A stretch of DNA of 64,000 nt from an uncultured Isosphaeraceae bacterium (lineage in GTDB: Bacteria; Planctomycetota; Planctomycetia; Isosphaerales; Isosphaeraceae): positions 186,001 through 250,000 of the forward strand of contig CAMFLR010000004.1 of the NCBI GenBank assembly GCA_945957605.1. Direction: 5' to 3'. A model generated the notes under the pieces. The model ran no database searches, was not told where the DNA came from, and worked only from the letters and a program-made list of their open reading frames with translations. This document shows, one piece after another, positions 41,349-47,759 of the stretch. Position 1 is the stretch's first letter. Each line of letters starts with the position of its first letter. The translations under genes and the position numbers were made by a program.

Positions 41349-41888
41349 ATGAGTCTTGGAAAAATGGATGCAGGCATCGACGAAGCGTTCAAAGCCATTG
41401 AATCCTGCATCAAGAACGCATGGATTCTACCTGCTCTCCAGTTGATCTACACAACAATTGACATTCTTGGCTGGATAGATAGTCCAGAGAATCCTCCGGC
41501 ACACCGCCGTGGCGTGCGCTTCAATTTTTGCGATTGGGTAGACAAATACGTACCAACCGGATCTGCATTTAGCTCACTTGATCTCTATGCTGCCCGATGC
41601 GCCGTTCTCCACCAAGGATCACCTGACTCTAATTTGAGTGACAAAGGCGAGGCAAAGCGTGCGCTTTATTGTTGGGGAAGCGCCGACCCCGCGATCGCTC
41701 AGAAGGTGATTGACGACGCAGGTGCGTCATCAGCATCCTTCGTATTAAGAGTCGAAGATCTCAATGCATCTTTGCATAGCGGATATCAGTCATTCAGAAC
41801 CGAATTGGACACGCCCTCACAACGAACTTTGCTCGTGATCGCTCGCGCCGCCAAACAATATGCTACGATCCATGTTGGTAATGGTTGA
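41349..41888 (+). CDS. HEPN-like protein of unknown function, third cargo gene
   Basis: 179 residues; AAGGGAG precedes the ATG. Helical: 'FKAIESCIKNAWILPALQLIYTTIDILGWID' then 'FNFCDWVDKYVPTGSAFSSLDLYAARCAVLHQG'. The 'DLYAARCAVLHQGSPDS' segment resembles the second-helix motif of HEPN-like proteins of mobile elements (Arg and His close together), where HEPN domains act as RNases or as structural helical pairs; the exact RxxxxH spacing is not met, so activity is doubtful. AT-rich codon use as in its two neighbours. Role unknown; the setting suggests a defence or exclusion function, which is inference. Confidence 0.5.
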   Translation: MSLGKMDAGIDEAFKAIESCIKNAWILPALQLIYTTIDILGWIDSPENPPAHRRGVRFNFCDWVDKYVPTGSAFSSLDLYAARCAVLHQGSPDSNLSDKGEAKRALYCWGSADPAIAQKVIDDAGASSASFVLRVEDLNASLHSGYQSFRTELDTPSQRTLLVIARAAKQYATIHVGNG

Positions 41889-42006
41889 GCATCAAATGCT
41901 GTTTAATGACTTTATCGGAATTGTTCAATGTAAATAGATTGGCGTTATAGCATTTGGCTTGTGCTAAACGGCCAGATGGAATTGACGCTGCATCTACCCT
42001 TGGCTA

Positions 42007-42195
42007 TTACAACCGTCGCGATGAAGGGGCTTTCATTAGCCCCCTCATCACCATGCTCGCTCCCATCGCGCACATAATCACCCCCATAAACACAAGCGTC
42101 TGCTTCTTGTCGTCGCCTTGTTTTTGGTGATAGTCCCGCCGCAGAGCACTCAAAAGGATTGAAAGCAGTCCGTTGTCAGGAGAGGGAACGGCCAT
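42007..42195 (-). CDS. Small phage membrane protein, last gene of late operon
   Basis: 62 residues from the ATG at 42195 (MAVPSPDNGLLSILLSAL...). One hydrophobic helix ('TLVFMGVIMCAMGASMVMRGL', about 33-53) with a basic tail. Overlaps the previous gene (42176-42394) by 20 bp. Size and position suit a late lysis or membrane accessory protein. Confidence 0.5.
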   Translation of the reverse strand: MAVPSPDNGLLSILLSALRRDYHQKQGDDKKQTLVFMGVIMCAMGASMVMRGLMKAPSSRRL

Positions 42196-42394
42196 CGTCT
42201 TCCAGGCGATTAAGAGCGGTGATAAGTCCCCATCCCGCGTTGTAGGCGATACAGCCGAGAAAGACGGCGGTAACGACCGAGAACGCAATCATCACTGCTG
42301 AGCCGATGTCTTCGTGCATAACGGATTTCATTTCCTGTTTGAGTGCGAAGCGGGAAGCAATCCCGAGGGGAGAGAAGGGGCCTTCAAAGCTCAT
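42176..42394 (-). CDS. Small phage membrane protein
   Basis: 72 residues from the ATG at 42394, which overlaps the Rz stop codon (ATGA). One transmembrane helix ('GSAVMIAFSVVTAVFLGCIAYNAGWGL', about 31-57) behind an amphipathic N-terminus. No named family. Part of the lysis region. Confidence 0.55.
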   Translation of the reverse strand: MSFEGPFSPLGIASRFALKQEMKSVMHEDIGSAVMIAFSVVTAVFLGCIAYNAGWGLITALNRLEDDGRSLS

Positions 42395-42647
42395 TGCCGC
42401 TTCTCCCTCCAAGTGTCAAGGACGAATTGCTGGCAGGCTTTGAGCCGGAGCCGGTAGGTTTCGGCCTCCGCTGCGAAATCGTAGAGGGCTGTATCAGTGA
42501 CTCCATCCTGTCCACCATGCTCCGGCTGGGCGGTGGTTGCATTACGTCTACCGGAAGTGCCGGAAGTTGGCACGACACAGTGGGTTGGGTGCAGCCGAAG
42601 AGAGGCAAGGCGATCATTAAGAGCGGCAATTTTGTCCTCATAGTCAT
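42384..42647 (-). CDS. Rz1-like outer-membrane spanin lipoprotein, nested in Rz
   Basis: 87 residues in a different frame, almost wholly inside the Rz gene and ending seven bases beyond it. GAGGAAG lies seven bases before the ATG at 42647. 'MTMRTKLPLLMIALPLFGC' is a lipoprotein signal with lipobox LFGC (Cys19). The mature part is Pro-rich near its start ('QLPALPVDVMQPPP') as in known Rz1 proteins. With Rz it would bridge inner and outer membrane in the last step of lysis. The nested architecture itself supports both genes. Confidence 0.75.
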   Translation of the reverse strand: MTMRTKLPLLMIALPLFGCTQPTVSCQLPALPVDVMQPPPSRSMVDRMESLIQPSTISQRRPKPTGSGSKPASNSSLTLGGRSGNEL

Positions 42648-42834
42648 GGGATGCTTCCTCCGTGATGTGTTTATCCTTAGAGCATTCAGCGATGTCGGCC
42701 TGCCTTTGATTCGATAATACAACCTCGAAAGCCGCTGCGTCGGAGATGGCACGGATATGCCAACCGGCGACGAAGGAGGCCGCGACAGTCGAGAGAATGG
42801 CTACAAGCTTCCAGTTTGTCAGCAGCCAAGTCAT
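42391..42834 (-). CDS. Rz-like inner-membrane spanin
   Basis: 147 residues from the ATG at 42834, overlapping the previous stop by four bases. An N-terminal membrane anchor ('WKLVAILSTVAASFVAGWHI', about 8-27) is followed by a periplasmic coiled coil ('RQADIAECSKDKHITEEASHDYEDKIAALNDRLASLRL'), the usual i-spanin plan. The C-terminal part coincides with the nested Rz1 frame. It should pair with Rz1 to fuse the membranes at lysis. Confidence 0.75.
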   Translation of the reverse strand: MTWLLTNWKLVAILSTVAASFVAGWHIRAISDAAAFEVVLSNQRQADIAECSKDKHITEEASHDYEDKIAALNDRLASLRLHPTHCVVPTSGTSGRRNATTAQPEHGGQDGVTDTALYDFAAEAETYRLRLKACQQFVLDTWREKRQ

Positions 42835-43058
42835 TGGCCAGGCTCCGTCTGAGCCTTGAGCCGAATTCCCGCCCCGCCACCACCCAAGATCGCACCGTAC
42901 CCCGTTCCCCAATTCAAAGGATCAAAAGCTCCCCCTCGATAAACGGCGTATGCCGTGAGTGCAATGAAGGCGACCGCCCCGATAGCCCAGAGCACACGCC
43001 CAACGTCGTAGCTCTCGCCATCCCTAGCGGTGAGAATGTCTTTTAAGAAGGAAAGCAT
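42831..43058 (-). CDS. Holin-like small membrane protein
   Basis: 75 residues. 'MLSFLKDILTARDGESYDVGRVLWAIGAVAFIALTAYAVYRGGAFDPLNWGTGYGAILGGGGAGIRLKAQTEPGQ' in outline: a charged N-terminus, one hydrophobic helix (about 22-41), then a Gly-rich second weak segment (52-65). The pattern is common next to phage lysozymes. Starts one base after the stop of the 50-residue gene before it. A holin role is likely but not proven. Confidence 0.6.
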   Translation of the reverse strand: MLSFLKDILTARDGESYDVGRVLWAIGAVAFIALTAYAVYRGGAFDPLNWGTGYGAILGGGGAGIRLKAQTEPGQ

Positions 43059-43211
43059 TTAGACCTTCGTCAATTCATCAATTACTTGGTCGAGTCCGGC
43101 CACCATTGCCTTCAAAACGACAATGAAGGGCACAAGGCAAAGGTGGGCGAGCAACCTCAAGTCCGCGCGGATCGAACGGAGCAGGGTCTTTTTCTCTTCG
43201 GTATCTGGCAT
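43059..43211 (-). CDS. Short phage membrane protein (50 residues)
   Basis: A short gene with a near-perfect ribosome-binding site, GGAGG five bases before the ATG at 43211. Product begins MPDTEEKKTLLRSIRADLRL, then a hydrophobic stretch 'LLAHLCLVPFIVVLKAMVAGL' and an acidic end. It fills exactly the gap between the endolysin and the holin-like gene, whose ATG follows its TAA directly. Possible holin or antiholin. Confidence 0.65.
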   Translation of the reverse strand: MPDTEEKKTLLRSIRADLRLLAHLCLVPFIVVLKAMVAGLDQVIDELTKV

Positions 43212-43223
43212 AAAACCTCCTTG

Positions 43224-43676
43224 TTAAGTGACGATTACGGGGCGTAAGAAAAGGGCGCGCTCCTCGGCTCTGCGGGCTTTTAGACCGGCTAGCTCTCTCC
43301 CACCCGCATGACGCCATTTCGGGAATTCATCGGCAGCATCCAGAAATGCAGAGCGGTTCACAAGTGCGCGGAGCGTGCTGTACCGGAATCTTGACTGGCC
43401 CAGATTAAAGACGAAGGAAACAAGTGCGGAAAACTGATTGTCGTTTAACGTGACACTCGTCATCGCCGTCACAGCGTCTTCGGCCACGCCCAGGTCGTAA
43501 TCAAGCAAATCTTCTGCTTGCTGTAATGTGATCGAAGAACGGATGCCGTCCTGCTTCGTAATGCGGTGGCCAAAACCGACGGTCTGGTAACCCTCGGCGT
43601 CTTCGTACGGATCGAGCCTGCATCCTTCGTAGCGGCGAACGATGTCTTCACCTTCTTCGTTTATGACTCTCGTCAT
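43224..43676 (-). CDS. Phage endolysin, GH24 lysozyme
   Basis: 150 residues from the ATG at 43676, preceded by AGGAGA at about five bases. The T4-type catalytic triad is exact: E17, D26 and T32 in 'EGCRLDPYEDAEGYQTVGFGH' (spacing 9 and 6). 'DNQFSALVSFVFNLGQSRFRYSTLRALVN' and 'FPKWRHAGGRELAGLKARRAEERALF' complete the family pattern. It cleaves the glycan strands of peptidoglycan. There is no signal or SAR anchor, so it needs a holin to reach the wall. Confidence 0.92.
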   Translation of the reverse strand: MTRVINEEGEDIVRRYEGCRLDPYEDAEGYQTVGFGHRITKQDGIRSSITLQQAEDLLDYDLGVAEDAVTAMTSVTLNDNQFSALVSFVFNLGQSRFRYSTLRALVNRSAFLDAADEFPKWRHAGGRELAGLKARRAEERALFLRPVIVT

Positions 43677-43683
43677 GGGTCTC

Positions 43684-43839
43684 CTATAGACTACGTGTGT
43701 CAATCTCGGTCAACTCGGCGACACTCATGGCGATTAGGCCGTGACACCCAACTACATGTGTCAATACTTCCATTTCTCGCTGGTGGATCGCCAGAGAGAA
43801 AAGACAGAACGACAAAAAGCATCCGAACTGATATTTCAT
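43684..43839 (-). CDS. Short coupled phage protein (51 residues)
   Basis: A short frame whose ATG (43839) overlaps the stop codon of the previous gene (ATGA) and whose TAG abuts the endolysin ribosome-binding site, so it fills the only sizeable gap in the lysis region. Product starts MKYQFGCFLSFCLFSLAI, a hydrophobic N-terminus with Cys residues. Its DNA carries a 15-base direct repeat, ACTACRTGTGTCAAT (43690-43704, 43751-43765, plus-strand reading). Coupled translation is the main support. Confidence 0.4.
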   Translation of the reverse strand: MKYQFGCFLSFCLFSLAIHQREMEVLTHVVGCHGLIAMSVAELTEIDTRSL

Positions 43840-44096
43840 GGCTTAATCGTCGCTTTGATGAAATCCTTAAGGTCGTCGGCGGTCTCACGGATTTCGCGCT
43901 TTAGATCCGCCCCAAGGTCTTTCATTTCGCTGCGGGTGGAATAAGTAGCGGCGACGTGCGTCTTGAACTCCGCCAACTTGTCGGCCTGCTCCTTGTCCGC
44001 CTTGTTCAACTCGCTGTACAGATAGCCGCTCACCGCCGCCCCCACGGTGAGAATTCCACCGATGCACCACTCGATGAAGCCCAAATCAACATTCAT
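43836..44096 (-). CDS. Phage membrane protein with coiled coil
   Basis: 86 residues from the ATG at 44096 (GGAGATG upstream). One N-terminal helix ('WCIGGILTVGAAVSGYLYSEL', about 10-30) followed by a charged coiled coil ('NKADKEQADKLAEFKTHVAATYSTRSEMKDLGADLKREIRETADDLKDF'). This layout is shared by many small phage proteins beside lysis genes. Holin or holin partner possible. Confidence 0.6.
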   Translation of the reverse strand: MNVDLGFIEWCIGGILTVGAAVSGYLYSELNKADKEQADKLAEFKTHVAATYSTRSEMKDLGADLKREIRETADDLKDFIKATIKP

Positions 44097-44129
44097 TACA
44101 TCTCCATTCAGCTTAGATTGCATAGTTAA

Positions 44130-44594
44130 TTATCTAATAATAAGCCAAACCAAAACTCCGAGGATAGCTCCGTTCGTGTACTCCGCAGGTTCAATCGGGT
44201 TGTCCTTTGCGAAGACTCCAGCAAGCAGGTAAGGAACCGCCATGATCGGAGTCAGGAGTGACGGCCAGTAAACACCGTCCGTCAGGTACGTGAATCCCGC
44301 CAGCGGAATAGAGAACAGCGACATACGGGCGGCCATCAACGCCAAGCCCCACAATTTCGGATGCGGCCGGTCGCCAAGCTCCGCCGACCAATATTCATCC
44401 CAACGTGGGGTGAATGCGGCCCAAAGGGAAAGCCAAAGCCAAACGGAAGCAAGAAATCCCTGAAAGCTGATCGCAGCCATCAGAAAGGCTGCAAGCGCCC
44501 GACTGAACGCCGTTGAACCGAAGCGATCCCAGAATCGGCTGCCCCTGGCCCGGTTAAGGATCGAGAAACCTACAACAATAAAAAGATGCTGCAC
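44130..44594 (-). CDS. Phage multi-helix membrane protein
   Basis: 154 residues with about four to five hydrophobic helices ('ALAAFLMAAISFQGFLASVWLWLSLWAAF', 'LWGLALMAARMSLFSIPLAGF', 'LLTPIMAVPYLLAGVF', 'GAILGVLVWLII'). The product ends in Arg right after the last helix. Lies four bases from the tail fibre gene. Function unknown; a membrane-acting lysis or superinfection role fits its neighbours. Confidence 0.65.
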   Translation of the reverse strand: MQHLFIVVGFSILNRARGSRFWDRFGSTAFSRALAAFLMAAISFQGFLASVWLWLSLWAAFTPRWDEYWSAELGDRPHPKLWGLALMAARMSLFSIPLAGFTYLTDGVYWPSLLTPIMAVPYLLAGVFAKDNPIEPAEYTNGAILGVLVWLIIR

Positions 44595-44597
44595 AAA

Positions 44598-45698
44598 CTA
44601 CCCAATCTGTATCGCGGTGATGGTTGAATCTTTTGAATTCCCTGAGCTATTGAATTTGATCGCCCCATTCGTGCTTGTAGTGTCCTTCACTGAAATGCGT
44701 AAATTCCCGGCAGGACTCGAAATGTAACCGGACAGCGAAAGCGAAACCGTCGCGTTGGCCTGGAGACTTTGGTTGCTGGCAGATGCGATCACCGTCGTAC
44801 CGTCCCAGAGCTTGGCGCTGAAGTTGGCGTTACCCGACGTATCCACAACCGTCACAGTACCGGAAACAAACCACTTTCCAGACGTTCCCTGAGAAATCGA
44901 AGGGCCGTCGAAGTAGGTTGCGGTGTTGTTGAGCGACACGTCGCCGCCCAACGAAGCCGTCGTTGGCGCGAAGCTCGGCAGGTCGGCAGTTACGAGCGAA
45001 CGGAACGTAGGAGTGGCATTCGATCCGGTACTCGGTCCAGCGAAAATGGTGTTCTTGGCTTGAGCGAGAAGAGCGGGGGCTAACGTGCCACTGCCGGTAA
45101 TCGGAGAACCGCTTACGGTGGAGTTAAAGACAACTCCGTCCCCCGTCAAGGCAACGCTGGAAACGCCAGTGAATGCGGGGTTGAGTAGCTGGAACTGCGT
45201 ACCGTCGTAGCGGACGGTAACAACAGCCCCGCTCGGTATATCCCCGGCCGCGAGAGCAGTGGTCCCCGCCTTGGTAATGCTCTTGGTTCCCAGTCCAGAG
45301 ACGTTCAGCGTCGCCGGGCCGGTATTGGCGGCAGATGACACGAATTGAAACGCCTGGCCTGCTGAATAGGCGGCGATCGCCGGAGAAGGGGTAATGGTAA
45401 TGGCATTGGCGGAACCACCGGCAGTTCCGCACCAAGTGTACGAGCCGTCCTGCTCCTGCCCAACAACGGCGTATTGATCCCTTGCCGTGGCGTTACCGAC
45501 ATTTGTGTGAATGTAGCCGTCCATTGGCAGATTTGCGGTGGCGGGGGACTGACCGTCCCGGGTAACACAATCGGTAAGGGCGGTAGCGATGCCGTCAAAT
45601 TCCCCGTCCATTCGGGAAGCGTTGATGAGGATGCCGTTCGCTTTGTCAGTCACCCAACGATAGAGGCGGACAAACGTTCCAGTCCCGTTATATGGCAT
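44598..45698 (-). CDS. Phage tail fibre / receptor-binding protein
   Basis: 366 residues. The N-terminus 'MPYNGTGTFVRLYRWVTDKANGILINASRMDGEFDGIATALTDCVTRDGQSP' is the common virion-attachment domain of podophage fibres. It continues 'GYIHTNVGNATARDQYAVVGQEQDGSYTWCGTAGG', then repeating short beta segments rich in Gly, Thr and Ser. The C-terminal domain is beta-sandwich-like ('GKWFVSGTVTVVDTSGNANFSAKLWDGTTVIAS'). It probably sets host range. GAGG precedes the ATG and a promoter candidate lies just upstream. Confidence 0.8.
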   Translation of the reverse strand: MPYNGTGTFVRLYRWVTDKANGILINASRMDGEFDGIATALTDCVTRDGQSPATANLPMDGYIHTNVGNATARDQYAVVGQEQDGSYTWCGTAGGSANAITITPSPAIAAYSAGQAFQFVSSAANTGPATLNVSGLGTKSITKAGTTALAAGDIPSGAVVTVRYDGTQFQLLNPAFTGVSSVALTGDGVVFNSTVSGSPITGSGTLAPALLAQAKNTIFAGPSTGSNATPTFRSLVTADLPSFAPTTASLGGDVSLNNTATYFDGPSISQGTSGKWFVSGTVTVVDTSGNANFSAKLWDGTTVIASASNQSLQANATVSLSLSGYISSPAGNLRISVKDTTSTNGAIKFNSSGNSKDSTITAIQIG

Positions 45699-45715
45699 TG
45701 ACTTACCTCAATAAT

Positions 45716-45744
45716 TTTATAGGATTAACAAATGAATTGACTAA
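45716..45744 (-). promoter_or_regulatory. Candidate promoter for the tail fibre and lysis genes
   Basis: On the minus strand TTAGTC (45744-45739) and TATAAA (45721-45716) are 17 bases apart in the only AT-rich gap of the late operon. The leader would be about 15-20 bases. Its -35 overlaps that of the opposite-strand promoter. Confidence 0.4.
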
Positions 45745-45764
45745 TGTGTTTTAACTGTTAGAAT
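45737..45764 (+). promoter_or_regulatory. Promoter of the small opposite-strand gene
   Basis: TTGACT (45737-45742), 16 bases, TAGAAT (45759-45764): five of six matches in each box. It would start transcription near 45771, about 12 bases before the ATG at 45784. Confidence 0.5.
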
Positions 45765-45783
45765 GATTGCGAAAGGATGCTTA

Positions 45784-45924
45784 ATGTCCGTGCTTTTGAT
45801 GTTTGTTTTCCTGCCTGGGCTCTTTTGGGCGTGGATCGCATTATGTGCTGTCGTCGAGGTCATCACTGCGGTTGATCGGTCGCGTTCGCAATCGCGCCCC
45901 CCTTCGCCCCCATCAGGGCGTTAG
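45784..45924 (+). CDS. Small membrane protein on the opposite strand (moron candidate)
   Basis: 46 residues: 'MSVLLMFVFLPGLFWAWIAL' followed by 'CAVVEVITAVDRSRSQSRPP' and a basic, Pro-rich tail. One N-terminal membrane helix. AAAGGA lies about seven bases before the ATG, and a good sigma-70-type promoter lies before it. It runs against the phage late operon and overlaps the 3' end of the gene at 45863 by 62 bp. Genes with their own promoter set against a phage operon are typical lysogeny-expressed morons. No family recognised. Confidence 0.5.
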   Translation: MSVLLMFVFLPGLFWAWIALCAVVEVITAVDRSRSQSRPPSPPSGR

Positions 45925-47758
45925 CAATCAGACGCTGTGCCATTGTCAGGTTTTGCGGCTGGGGATTTGCAAGCAGGGCCGCCGCCGCTTCCTGCGTTGA
46001 GAGCATTCTATTGGCGACCTTCCCGATGATATCGGGTTTCGCGGCCTGATAAGGCCCCTTTATGAAGGGAACGTGTTCGCCAATTCTCGCGCCAATCGAA
46101 TTTGCGAGCTGTCCCGTAGAAGCGGTGTTGTTGAACGTGTTTGAGCCAGGTGGGCGAACAACCGGCGAGTTGACCATATTTGAGCGAACGAGATCACTGT
46201 TGATCGCTTGGAGAGCCTGATTCTGCTCCGGAGAAAGTGCTTCGCTCAACGGTTGCACGCCATTGTATTGGGTGTTTATTTCTCCATTGTTGACGACTCG
46301 CTCCGATGCGGCATGTGAAAGCATGTTGTTCCCCTGAAAGTCGTGCTGAGTCGTTACAAGTCGTTTCGCCAAGCCCTGCATGTTTTGGGCTTCGGTGATC
46401 GGCTGGCTCATGCGAGCGAACATTTGTTGAGCCTGTGCGAATTCCGGACTTTGCGATTCCAACTCCTGACCGAGCATTTGATTGATGGGAGATATCACCC
46501 CTTTTACAGTCGCTCCGTAAGCTCCAGGCTGCATTGCATCGCGATTTAGCGCGTCCCGCGTCTCGCGATAGATTTGGATCATGTTGCTCTGCGGTTTCGC
46601 AGTAGCAACCGTCGTTGTAATCGGGTTGCCGTTGGCGTCCAATAAACCACTCGTTACTTGTTTTGTCTCGGGAAGCGCGCCTTGAATGTCTTTCTTTAAC
46701 GAAAGCAGCGTCTTACCTGCATCACTGTTCGCACCGAGCGCTTGGACTTGCTCATCGATCTTTTGAAGGACAGGTTGAAATGCGTCGGGGGAAATAGGCT
46801 GCGGATTGGCCGCGTCATAGAGCGGTTTTGTTGCAGCGGTGCGCATCGCTTCGTAACGAGGGATGGTGGTCTCGTCACCCGTGACTTGATTAAGCAAGTT
46901 CGTGCGGGCGGCATTTTGCTCTGAGAGACGAGAGCCAAAGTGGTTTTCCGGCTGTTGCTGAAGCGTCTTCTGCAAACCCAGTAGGCCAGGATCGTTGGAT
47001 GCTTCTCCGGCGATGGGTTGCGAACCAGGCACAAATTCCGTCGCACTTTGCATCGCCTGAGCCGCCGCTTTTGGATCGGTCGCGTATCGAGAAAGGATGC
47101 TGTCTGCGATTTCCTGCCGACCTTTATCGAACAGTGGTTGCACAGCCCCGTAACTGCTGTTGCCGATTTGATAGAGGGCAGGGCCGCCAATCATGCTCCC
47201 GCCCATTCCCCAAAGGAATTGTCCCGTTGGCCCGATTCCAAGCTCTCTCGCTGCGCCCGAGGTGAAAGCCCCGGTTCCGGCGCTGGTCGTCACTCCTGTG
47301 GGCGTCCCGAAAGATCGTGAACCCGCGACCGCCCGGCTGACATCGCCCACGATCCTCTCTATCGGGCCTTCGGGCTTAGGCATGCCCAGCTTATCCAGCC
47401 CATAATCAACCGCTTCAGAAGGCGAGGGGATGCGAAGCGGCGGTTTTGCCGGTGGCAATCCCGTAACGTAACCCACCGCTTTGTCTGCCAAGTCATTCGC
47501 TGCCCAGGGCAAGCTTGCAATTGCCGCCGGGCCTTCGATACCGTAGCGCCCGAGTAACTGAAGATTTCGGTTGATCTTATCAGTAAATGAACGCTGGACC
47601 GGATCGCTGGGAATCTTGTCGCCTGTAAGAAGATTCCCTTGCGGGTCAGAAGCAGCAGGCGCTTGTTCTACAGGCGAGGCAACGGACGCCCAAGGAGATG
47701 CCTCGGCCTGGGTTCCACCGCCGGTGGCTGGGCTAGCGATTCCTTCCCACGGATTCAT
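45863..47758 (-). CDS. Phage internal/ejection-type virion protein
   Basis: 631 residues, no signal peptide. Pro/Ala-rich N-terminus ('MNPWEGIASPATGGGTQAEAS'), then helical regions with many Gln, Asn and Ala ('LQKTLQQQPENHFGSRLSEQNAARTNLLNQVTGDE', 'AQQMFARMSQPITEAQNMQGLAKRL'). Large Gln-rich helical proteins between tail hub and fibre genes in podophages are injected with the DNA or line the capsid interior. The class is inferred from position and composition, not from a named motif. Confidence 0.6.
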   Translation of the reverse strand: MNPWEGIASPATGGGTQAEASPWASVASPVEQAPAASDPQGNLLTGDKIPSDPVQRSFTDKINRNLQLLGRYGIEGPAAIASLPWAANDLADKAVGYVTGLPPAKPPLRIPSPSEAVDYGLDKLGMPKPEGPIERIVGDVSRAVAGSRSFGTPTGVTTSAGTGAFTSGAARELGIGPTGQFLWGMGGSMIGGPALYQIGNSSYGAVQPLFDKGRQEIADSILSRYATDPKAAAQAMQSATEFVPGSQPIAGEASNDPGLLGLQKTLQQQPENHFGSRLSEQNAARTNLLNQVTGDETTIPRYEAMRTAATKPLYDAANPQPISPDAFQPVLQKIDEQVQALGANSDAGKTLLSLKKDIQGALPETKQVTSGLLDANGNPITTTVATAKPQSNMIQIYRETRDALNRDAMQPGAYGATVKGVISPINQMLGQELESQSPEFAQAQQMFARMSQPITEAQNMQGLAKRLVTTQHDFQGNNMLSHAASERVVNNGEINTQYNGVQPLSEALSPEQNQALQAINSDLVRSNMVNSPVVRPPGSNTFNNTASTGQLANSIGARIGEHVPFIKGPYQAAKPDIIGKVANRMLSTQEAAAALLANPQPQNLTMAQRLIANALMGAKGGAIANATDQPQ

Positions 47759-47759
47759 A

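Noticed and set aside
42026..42043. GGGGCT/AGCCCC hairpin at the end of the late operon as a terminator
   Set aside because: It lies inside the coding end of the 42007 gene, with only a six-base stem and no T-run after it on the minus strand.
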